Made by a program: the position numbers and the translations under genes. From Palsa-883 sp035696165 (GTDB lineage Bacteria; Pseudomonadota; Alphaproteobacteria; Acetobacterales; Acetobacteraceae): DNA of 9,663 bases. A model generated the notes under the pieces. The model was not told the origin of the DNA. It saw nothing but the letters and a program-made list of their open reading frames with translations, and did not search any database. Position 1 is the stretch's first letter; the number at the start of each line of letters is the position of its first letter. The stretch is from positions 1 through 9,663 of the forward strand of contig DASRQX010000457.1 of NCBI GenBank assembly GCA_035696165.1. Direction: 5' to 3'. This document shows positions 1 to 5,236 of the stretch, piece by piece.

Positions 1-63
1 ATGCGACGTCTCCCCCGCTGCGTCGCCAGTCAAGCGATGAACAGCCGCCGCTGTCCAGCCGGA

Positions 64-1605
64 TCACGCCGCCAGTGCCGCCGCACGCACATCCTTGATG
101 TCGCGGAACCTCACCTCCGGCGCGTGCTCCTCCGCCCGGCGCATCATGAACGCCGAGCTCGCCAGGAACACCGGATCGCCATCGACATCATCGGCCATCG
201 AGCCGCGATTGGCCGCAACGAATCGCGCCAGCGCCGCCTTGTCGTCCGCGCCGATCCAGCGCGCCAGCGCATACGGCGGCGTCTCGAAACCGATCGCGAT
301 GCCGTACTCGCCCGCCAGCCGTGCCTGCAGAACGTCAAGCTGCAAGGTGCCGACCACGCCGACCAGCGGCGCCGACCCGTCTTGCGGACGGAACAACTGG
401 ACGACGCCTTCCTCGGCCAGTTCGCCCAGCGCCTGGCGCAGCTTCTTCGCCTTCATCGCATCGTTCAGCCGCACGCGGCGCAGGATTTCGGGAGCGAAAT
501 AGGGCACACCGATAAAATTCAAATCCTCGCCGTCAGTCAGCGTGTCGCCGATGCGCAGCGTGCCATGGTTGGGGATGCCGACGACGTCGCCGGCGAACGC
601 CTCCTCGGCCAGCTCGCGCTCGCGGGCGAAGAAGAACTGCGGCGCGTGCAGCGGGATCAGTTTTCCGGTGCGCACCTGCTTCAGCCGCATGCCGCGCGTC
701 AGCCGGCCGGAGCAGACGCGGGCGAAGGCGATGCGGTCGCGATGGTTTGGGTCCATGTTCGCCTGGATCTTGAACACCAGCGCGGTCAGGGTCGGCTCAG
801 CCGCCTCGACCACCCGCGTGTCCGCGGTTTGCGCCCGCGGCGGCGGACCGTATCCCGCGAGCCCATCCAACAGGTCGTTGACGCCGATCCCCTTGATCGC
901 GGCACCGAAATAAACCGGCGTCAGATGGCCGGCGTTGAACGCGGCGCGGTCGAATTCCGGCAGCGCCGTACGCACCAGATCGACCTCGTCGCCGAGCGCC
1001 TGCAACCGCGGATCGGCCTGCTCAAGAGTCGGCGTCACGCGCAGCACCCGGCCACGCAAATCGTAGGTGCCGACGAAGCTCGCCGCACGCCCGACCGGCC
1101 ACACCACCGGCGCGGTGTCGAGCGCCAGTGTGGATGCAATCTCGTCCAGCAGCTCCAGCGGGTCGCGGCTCTCACGGTCCATCTTGTTGATGAACGTGAT
1201 GATCGGGATGTCACGTAGCCGGCAGATCTCGAACAATTTGCGAGTGCGCGCCTCGATCCCCTTCGCCGCGTCGATCACCATCACCGCGGAATCGACCGCC
1301 GTCAGCGTGCGGTAGGTGTCTTCGGAAAAATCCTCGTGGCCTGGCGTATCCAGCAGGTTGAACACGCAGCCCGCGTGCTCGAACGTCATCACCGAGGTGA
1401 CGACGGAGATGCCGCGTTCACGCTCGATGCCCATCCAGTCGGACCGGGTGCGGCGGCGCTCACCCTTGGCGCGGACGTTGCCGGCAAGCTGGATCGCGCC
1501 GCCGGCACGCAGGATGTGCTCGGTCAGGGTGGTCTTGCCGGCGTCGGGGTGCGAGATGATCGCGAACGTCCGGCGGCGGGCGATCTCGGTGGCTGGGTCG
1601 GACAT
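64..1605 (-). CDS. prfC: Peptide chain release factor 3 (RF3)
   Basis: RF3 is a cytoplasmic translational GTPase that recycles RF1 and RF2 from the ribosome after peptide release. The 513-residue product shows the GTPase signatures in order: the P-loop SHPDAGKTT (about 18-26), the switch I segment ERGIS (63-67), switch II DTPGHEDF (86-93) and NKMD (140-143). The segment SDWMGIERERGISVVTSVM is the form typical of RF3 and separates it from EF-G and LepA. The length is close to the roughly 530 residues usual for the family. The ATG at 1605 is preceded by GAGG at a 5-base spacing. The gene stands alone and is divergent from the toxin-antitoxin module to its right. No truncation or missing motif is visible. 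Identification is by family motifs and is very secure. Confidence 0.97.
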   Translation of the reverse strand: MSDPATEIARRRTFAIISHPDAGKTTLTEHILRAGGAIQLAGNVRAKGERRRTRSDWMGIERERGISVVTSVMTFEHAGCVFNLLDTPGHEDFSEDTYRTLTAVDSAVMVIDAAKGIEARTRKLFEICRLRDIPIITFINKMDRESRDPLELLDEIASTLALDTAPVVWPVGRAASFVGTYDLRGRVLRVTPTLEQADPRLQALGDEVDLVRTALPEFDRAAFNAGHLTPVYFGAAIKGIGVNDLLDGLAGYGPPPRAQTADTRVVEAAEPTLTALVFKIQANMDPNHRDRIAFARVCSGRLTRGMRLKQVRTGKLIPLHAPQFFFARERELAEEAFAGDVVGIPNHGTLRIGDTLTDGEDLNFIGVPYFAPEILRRVRLNDAMKAKKLRQALGELAEEGVVQLFRPQDGSAPLVGVVGTLQLDVLQARLAGEYGIAIGFETPPYALARWIGADDKAALARFVAANRGSMADDVDGDPVFLASSAFMMRRAEEHAPEVRFRDIKDVRAAALAA

Positions 1606-1621
1606 TGGCGCCTCATGCGAA

Positions 1622-1651
1622 GGCGCCGGGGGGTGGGAACCGCCCGGCGCC
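1622..1651 (-). promoter_or_regulatory. Hairpin in the prfC 5' leader, with a possible -10 box just upstream
   Basis: A perfect 9-base-pair inverted repeat, GGCGCCGGG (1622-1630) and CCCGGCGCC (1643-1651), encloses a 12-base loop. It lies 16 bases before the prfC start and just upstream of its ribosome-binding site. On the minus strand, TATATG (1662-1667) could be a -10 box, but no good -35 is seen. If it is used, the hairpin would form at the very 5' end of the prfC mRNA, where it could affect stability or ribosome access. The repeat is seen directly; its role is inferred. Confidence 0.4.
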
Positions 1652-1720
1652 GCGTGTGTGTCATATAGGGCGGGGGTGGGGAAAACCAGGGCGTCCTGGC
1701 GGCAGGTGGCAGCTGCCGAA

Positions 1721-1753
1721 TTGTAAAGACATGAGCGTTACGCTGTGCTAGCG
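1721..1753 (+). promoter_or_regulatory. Promoter and palindromic operator of the DUF1778/GNAT module
   Basis: AGCGT-T-ACGCT (1734-1744) is a perfect palindrome with a one-base centre. A third half-site, AGCG (1750-1753), makes a second inverted pair with CGCT (1741-1744). A possible -35 TTGTAA (1721-1726) and a weak -10 GTGCTA (1745-1750, 18-base spacing) bracket the palindrome. TacA-type antitoxins, alone or with their toxin, are known to repress their own promoter by binding such palindromes. The overlap of palindrome and promoter fits that arrangement. Confidence 0.5.
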
Positions 1754-1774
1754 TGTTCGCGATGGAAGGTTCCC

Positions 1775-2056
1775 ATGCTCGGAGTAATGCCGACTGTCCG
1801 CCGCATCGCCCTCAATCTCCGCATCAAGCCGGATGACCGTGGTCTGATCGACCGCGCCGCGCGGCTGACCGGGAAGACCAAGACCGACTTCGTGCTCGAA
1901 GCCGCCCGTCGCGCGGTCGAGGACGCGCTGCTTGATCGCACGATGTTAGTCGTTGGTCCCGATGCCTTCGAGGCGTTCCGCAAGCGGCTCGATGAACTGC
2001 CATATCCGAATGACAAGCTGCGACGCGCACTTCAGACGCCGCCGCCCTGGGATTAG
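1775..2056 (+). CDS. DUF1778 (TacA-like) type II antitoxin
   Basis: This is a 93-residue antitoxin. The N-terminal half (TVRRIALNLRIKPDDRGLIDRAA) is the ribbon-helix-helix DNA-binding domain of the DUF1778 family. The C-terminal tail, with FRKRLDELPYPNDKLRRAL and the ending PPPWD, is the conserved segment that wraps and neutralises the GNAT toxin. The ATG at 1775 has GGAAGG 5 bases upstream. A GTG at 1745 would lie inside the promoter, and the ATG at 1787 has its SD-like GGAG only 2 bases away, so 1775 is preferred. The toxin start follows 2 bases after the stop, implying one transcript with coupled translation. The protein is expected to bind the palindrome at 1734-1753 and repress the operon. 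Confidence in the family is high; activity is inferred. Confidence 0.9.
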   Translation: MLGVMPTVRRIALNLRIKPDDRGLIDRAARLTGKTKTDFVLEAARRAVEDALLDRTMLVVGPDAFEAFRKRLDELPYPNDKLRRALQTPPPWD

Positions 2057-2058
2057 GC

Positions 2059-2562
2059 GTGCCGCTCCGCGCGCCGGAGCCGCCTGCCGATGCACACGAA
2101 CTGGCGGAAGTCGACTCCGGCGTTGCTTCGCTCGACGACTGGCTGAAGCGCCGCGCGCGTGGCAACCAGGCCAGCGGTGCGACCCGCACGTTCGTTGTCA
2201 CTGACGGCCGCCGCGTCGTCGCCTATTACGCTGTTGCCTCCGGCGGGATCAGTCCCGGAGCAGCGGTGGGCCGATTCCGGCGCAACATGCCGGACCCCAT
2301 ACCGGTCGCTTTGCTCGCCCGCCTCGCGATAGATCGCGCCTGGCAGGGACGCGGATTGGGCCGTGCCATGTTCCGCGACTGCGCCGCGCGCATTACGCAC
2401 GCAGCCGATACAATCGGCATCCGAGGCATCGTCGTGCACGCGATTTCCGAGCAGGCCAAAGGCTTCTATCTGGCAATCGGCTTCGAGCCGTCACCGCTCG
2501 ATCCTATGATGCTGATGGTTACGCTTGGCGACGTGCGGGCGATACTTGGAACGCCGAGGTGA
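2059..2562 (+). CDS. GNAT-family acetyltransferase toxin (TacT/AtaT-like)
   Basis: The 167-residue product is a Gcn5-related N-acetyltransferase of the toxin class. Characterised relatives use acetyl-CoA to acetylate the amino group of charged tRNAs and so block translation; which tRNA this one targets cannot be read from sequence. The N-terminus LRAPEP and the segment SLDDWLKRRARGNQASGATRTFV are hallmarks of this toxin class. Acetyl-CoA motif A is QGRGLG (96-101), and Y137 in GFYLAIGFEP is the expected catalytic tyrosine, so the enzyme looks intact. The start is GTG at 2059, two bases after the antitoxin stop; a rare start placed this close suggests low, coupled toxin synthesis. The usual alternative, a housekeeping acetyltransferase, is unlikely given the DUF1778 partner. 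Confidence 0.9.
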   Translation: MPLRAPEPPADAHELAEVDSGVASLDDWLKRRARGNQASGATRTFVVTDGRRVVAYYAVASGGISPGAAVGRFRRNMPDPIPVALLARLAIDRAWQGRGLGRAMFRDCAARITHAADTIGIRGIVVHAISEQAKGFYLAIGFEPSPLDPMMLMVTLGDVRAILGTPR

Positions 2563-2692
2563 GGGGGCTTTCCGCTATCGGGTGCAGCACGCCGCGGAGG
2601 CAGATGTATCGAACAACGCGCTCCGCCTACCTTGCGAAGGAGTTGCAAAGTGAACTTCCTTGACACATTAGGCAACCAATGCGCCAAGCCGG

Positions 2693-2723
2693 TTGACGCG
2701 CTGGACCACCACCAGCATATATC
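2693..2723 (+). promoter_or_regulatory. Candidate promoter of the RHH/PIN module
   Basis: A -35 box TTGACG (2693-2698) is followed by an AT-rich stretch, CATATATC (2716-2723). CATATA (2716-2721) lies at a 17-base spacing and ATATAT (2717-2722) at 18. Transcription would start near 2730, giving a leader of under 30 bases before the ATG at 2757. An imperfect inverted repeat, CAACC (2673-2677) and GGTTG (2691-2695), overlaps the -35 and could be an operator. The 190 bases between the two modules show no clear terminator. Confidence 0.4.
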
Positions 2724-2756
2724 CGCTTGTACGACTATCCGCTCACAGGCCCCGCC

Positions 2757-3038
2757 ATGCCCAGTTCCGATCTGACCCGCCTGACCATATCCTGGACCAA
2801 GGAAACCGACCGGGAACTGCGGTCCTACCTGGGCAGCCAGGGCATGAAGAAGGGCGCCCTTTCCAAGTTCGTCGAGGACGCCGTGCGCTGTCGCCTGTTC
2901 GATCAGACCGTCACCGCGATCAAGGCCCGCAATGCGGACACCGATCCGGACGCCCTTGCGGAGATGATCGACACGACGGTGCGCGACGTGCGCCGCGAGC
3001 GGGCGAAGAAGCGCAGGGCCGTCGGTGCGAAGCCCTGA
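2757..3038 (+). CDS. Ribbon-helix-helix protein, probable antitoxin of the PIN toxin
   Basis: The 93-residue product has a short beta strand (LTRLTISW, about 6-13), then two helices with the pattern TDRELRSYLGSQGMKKGALS and KFVEDAVRCRLF, as expected for a ribbon-helix-helix (CopG/Arc-like) DNA-binding fold. A charged helical C-terminal tail ends RRERAKKRRAV and could contact the toxin. The ATG at 2757 is preferred over an upstream TTG at 2727 because the strand begins directly after it; its ribosome-binding site is weak (only AGG upstream). The gene lies directly before a PIN-domain ORF, the standard order for RHH-PIN toxin-antitoxin pairs. No named family could be assigned, so the antitoxin call rests on fold and neighbour. 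Confidence 0.75.
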   Translation: MPSSDLTRLTISWTKETDRELRSYLGSQGMKKGALSKFVEDAVRCRLFDQTVTAIKARNADTDPDALAEMIDTTVRDVRRERAKKRRAVGAKP

Positions 3039-3041
3039 CCC

Positions 3042-3452
3042 GCGCGGGTCATCCTGGACACCAATATCCTGATCTTGGCTCTGATGGCACCCGGCGGAAC
3101 ACCCGACAAGATCGTTCAGGAATGGCGGGACCGGTCGTATGTTCTTCTCACCTGTGATGAACAGATCGAGGAGTTGCGCGACTGTTTCACCAGACCGTGG
3201 CTGGTGTCCGCGCGCATTCGACGCCACGAGGCCGGACGGCTCATCAACGCCTTGCGGCGCTTCGCGACGTTCGTCGGCCCGCTTCCGCCGGTCGCGCGAT
3301 CGCCGGACCCCGACGACGATTTCCTTCTGGCACTGGCCGAGGTTGGCAACGCGGATTACCTCGTCACCGGCGACAAGGCCGGGTTGTTGGCTCTCCGGAC
3401 ACATCGCAGCACGCGGATCGTTACTGCCAGGGACTTTGCCCAACTCATTTGA
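3042..3452 (+). CDS. PIN-domain toxin (putative PIN-family RNase) lacking a recognisable start codon
   Basis: PIN-domain toxins are Mg2+-dependent ribonucleases. The reading frame carries the full domain: VILDTN with the first catalytic Asp (codon 3057-3059), the acidic cluster DEQIEEL, DPDDDFLLALAE, and YLVTGDKAGLL near the end. This order matches the TIGR00305-type toxin component. The expected start, just before RVILDTN, is missing. The frame from the antitoxin stop (TGA 3036-3038) reads CCC GCG CGG GTC ATC CTG GAC, with no ATG, GTG or TTG before the catalytic Asp. The first usual start is TTG at 3075, which would remove that Asp. Codon 3042-3044 is GCG, one transition away from GTG; that start would give 136 residues, the usual size. 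The coordinates assume that position. The gene may be inactivated, may use a rare start, or may be reached by readthrough from the in-frame antitoxin. Confidence 0.8.
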   Translation, partial: ARVILDTNILILALMAPGGTPDKIVQEWRDRSYVLLTCDEQIEELRDCFTRPWLVSARIRRHEAGRLINALRRFATFVGPLPPVARSPDPDDDFLLALAEVGNADYLVTGDKAGLLALRTHRSTRIVTARDFAQLI

Positions 3453-3459
3453 CGACGGC

Positions 3460-3762
3460 CTAGAACATCCGCTCCAACGCCTCCCGCCCTGTCATCCCAG
3501 CGACCACCCCCAACTCCGCCGCCGCCGGCGTGCAGTCATACACCCGCGCCGCCAGCAGATCGGTGATCTCCCGCACGTCCAGCACGCGCGCGGCGATGAT
3601 GTGCCGCTCCGGCCGGCGCTGCTGCAGGAACGGCAGGTCCATATATCCCGCCGCGATGTAGCCCTTGGCAGTGCTGATCGTTAGTTGGCGCGTCTGCGGC
3701 AGTTCCACCATCACGCCAATCGCCACGCCCCCGCCCAGTTGGATCGGTTCCATCTTAATCAC
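3460..3762 (-). CDS. DUF1805 (YunC-like) protein of unknown function
   Basis: The 100-residue protein matches the DUF1805 family, which includes Bacillus YunC. It begins MIKMEPIQL, has the GYIAAGYMDL segment, and ends with the family hallmark LGVVAGMTGREALERM. No transmembrane segment or signal peptide is seen. The GTG at 3762 is chosen because it has GGGGAG upstream and gives the usual N-terminal length; ATG at 3753 is the alternative. The stop is only 7 bases from the convergent PIN gene, and no terminator fits between them. The gene is divergent from the flavoenzyme at 3924, with which it shares an upstream region. The biochemical function of the family is unknown to me, and the context does not reveal it. 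Confidence 0.8.
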   Translation of the reverse strand: MIKMEPIQLGGGVAIGVMVELPQTRQLTISTAKGYIAAGYMDLPFLQQRRPERHIIAARVLDVREITDLLAARVYDCTPAAAELGVVAGMTGREALERMF

Positions 3763-3813
3763 CGCGCCACTCTCCCCTGCTGGTCGCCCCGACTATGTGC
3801 CGCACGCCGGCAC

Positions 3814-3841
3814 CCCCACAAGCATCTCGCCCCACAAGTAT
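3814..3841. repeat. Two direct repeats in the divergent DUF1805/flavoenzyme control region
   Basis: CCCCACAAGCAT (3814-3825) and CCCCACAAGTAT (3830-3841) differ at one of 12 positions and are offset by 16 bases. They lie between two divergent genes. On the minus strand the left copy contains TTGTGG (3816-3821), which with CATAGT (3792-3797, 18-base spacing) makes a possible promoter for the DUF1805 gene. Tandem sites of this kind often bind a regulator, but none is encoded beside them. Confidence 0.4.
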
Positions 3842-3862
3842 CGGCCCCAGGGGCACGCCGCG

Positions 3863-3891
3863 TTGACACTCAGCCCCGGTCAGCCGGTAAT
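3863..3891 (+). promoter_or_regulatory. Sigma70-type promoter for the acyl-CoA-dehydrogenase-like gene
   Basis: A consensus -35 TTGACA (3863-3868) is separated by exactly 17 bases from GGTAAT (3886-3891), which matches four of six -10 positions. Transcription would begin near 3898, giving a leader of about 26 bases to the ATG at 3924 (14 to the GTG at 3912). Confidence 0.6.
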
Positions 3892-3923
3892 CCCCCCCTT
3901 CACTGCCCGCCGTGAGCCGCAGC

Positions 3924-5090
3924 ATGGACCATGTCACCGCCACCGACCCGATCACCCGCGCCCGCGACCTCGGCCCGGTGATCGAGGCCACCGCCGCAAC
4001 AATCGAGCAAACCCAGCGCATCGGCGAACCGTTGCTGACGCAGTTGCACGACTCCCGCCTGCTGCGCCTGCTGCTGCCGCGCAGCTTCGGCGGCGGAGAA
4101 ATCGAACCCTGGGTCTACCTGCGCACGGTCGAGGAGGTCAGCCGCCACGACGCCTCGGTCGGCTGGAACCTGTTCGTCGCCAACAGCTCCGCGCTGATCG
4201 CACCGTTCATGGAGCCGGCGTCGGCGCGCGCGATCTACGACGATCCGCGCGCGCTGATCTCGTGGGGGCCGCCGAACGCCGCGCGCGCCAGCGCGGTCCC
4301 GGGCGGCTACCGCATCAGCGGCGAGTGGGAGTTCGCCAGCGGCTGCCGCCAAGCCACCTGGATGGGCGCGCACGCGCAGGTGCAAGAACCCGACGGATCG
4401 CTGCGCTTGAACGCTCGCGGCACGCCGCTGACGCGCACCCTGCTGTTCCCCGTCGCGCAGGCGCGCCTGATCCACCGGTGGAACGTTATCGGCCTGCGCG
4501 GCACCGCCTCGGACGCTTATTCTGTCAGCGATCTGTTCGTGCCGGAGGCCTTCAGCGCCACCCGCGAGGAGCCCGAGTCACGCCGCGAGCCCGGCCGGCT
4601 CTACGCCTTCACCACGCAAGGCATGTACGCCGTCGGCCACACCGGCGTGATGCTCGGCACCGCGCGGGCGATGCTGGACGCATTCGTTGCGCTCGCTACC
4701 AGGAAGACACCGCGCAATCTCGGACGCCTGGCCGACAGCGCGGTGGTGCAATCCAACGTCGCACAGATCGAGGCGAAGCTGGGCGCCGCGCGCGCCTACC
4801 TGATCGAGACGCTGCAGGACATCTGGGCCACCGCGGAAGGCATCCCGGCAATCGACATCCCCGCCCGCGCCCGCGTCCGGCTGGCCTGCACGCACGCGAT
4901 CCATACCGCCGCCGAGGTCGCCGACTTCGCCTACAAAGAGGCGGGGACGAGCGCGATCTTCCTCGACACCGTGTTCGAGCGGCGGTTCCGCGACATCCAC
5001 ACCGCCTCGCAACAGATCCAGGCCCGCGGGGCGCATTTCGAGGCCGTGGGCAGGATCATGCTGGGGATCGTTCCGGAGGTGTTTTACTAA
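3924..5090 (+). CDS. Acyl-CoA dehydrogenase-fold flavoprotein, possibly a flavin-dependent monooxygenase
   Basis: The 388-residue cytoplasmic protein has the acyl-CoA dehydrogenase layout: an N-terminal helical domain with LLPRSFGGGEIEPW, a central beta domain with GGYRISGEWEFASG and LRGTASDAYSVSDLFVP, and a C-terminal helical bundle. The C-terminus contains ERRFRDIHTASQQIQ, resembling the (W/F)RDxHxxxQ signature of the type-2 C-terminal domain shared by HsaA-, DszC- and HpaB-like FMNH2/FADH2-dependent hydroxylases. This suggests oxygenation of an aromatic or sulfur substrate rather than beta-oxidation, but the substrate is unknown and no partner reductase is in the window. ATG 3924 and GTG 3912 are both possible starts; neither has a clear ribosome-binding site. 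It has its own promoter and ends at the palindrome before a convergent gene. Confidence 0.85.
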   Translation: MDHVTATDPITRARDLGPVIEATAATIEQTQRIGEPLLTQLHDSRLLRLLLPRSFGGGEIEPWVYLRTVEEVSRHDASVGWNLFVANSSALIAPFMEPASARAIYDDPRALISWGPPNAARASAVPGGYRISGEWEFASGCRQATWMGAHAQVQEPDGSLRLNARGTPLTRTLLFPVAQARLIHRWNVIGLRGTASDAYSVSDLFVPEAFSATREEPESRREPGRLYAFTTQGMYAVGHTGVMLGTARAMLDAFVALATRKTPRNLGRLADSAVVQSNVAQIEAKLGAARAYLIETLQDIWATAEGIPAIDIPARARVRLACTHAIHTAAEVADFAYKEAGTSAIFLDTVFERRFRDIHTASQQIQARGAHFEAVGRIMLGIVPEVFY

Positions 5091-5093
5091 CAA

Positions 5094-5226
5094 GTACACC
5101 TCTCCCGCTCTTCCGCGGGAGAGGTCGCGGAGCACTTGCGTCGCGGGTGAGGGTTTTGGCGCGCGCACCACCCTCACCCTGGTCGCTTCGCGCCTCGACC
5201 CCCCGAGAAGAGCGGGCGAGGTGTAC
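5094..5226. repeat. Nested 133-base intergenic palindrome
   Basis: The outer arms, 5094-5112 and 5208-5226, are inverted copies matching at 18 of 19 bases. Inside the left arm a perfect hairpin forms from CCTCTCCCGC (5099-5108) and GCGGGAGAGG (5115-5124) with a 6-base loop. Further in, GGGTGAGGG (5145-5153) pairs with CCCTCACCC (5171-5179). The element fills almost the whole gap between two convergent genes, so it could end transcription from both sides, but no U-tract follows the hairpins. The CTCTCCC/GGGAGAG stem followed by GGGTGAGGG resembles the repeat at 7831-7981, which suggests a dispersed palindromic repeat family. Confidence 0.75.
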
Positions 5227-5236
5227 GTAAGCCCCG

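Noticed and set aside
1..1218. Long plus-strand open frame of 405 codons
   Set aside because: It lies opposite prfC, has the arginine-rich composition of a high-GC shadow frame, and shows no recognisable domain.
2660..2690. TTGACA at 2660-2665 as the -35 of the RHH/PIN promoter
   Set aside because: No acceptable -10 lies 16-18 bases downstream; TTGACG at 2693 has an AT-rich -10 region at the right distance.
2466..3443. Minus-strand open frame of 325 codons across the RHH/PIN genes
   Set aside because: It is antisense to two recognisable genes and has no family signature; it is a GC-driven shadow.
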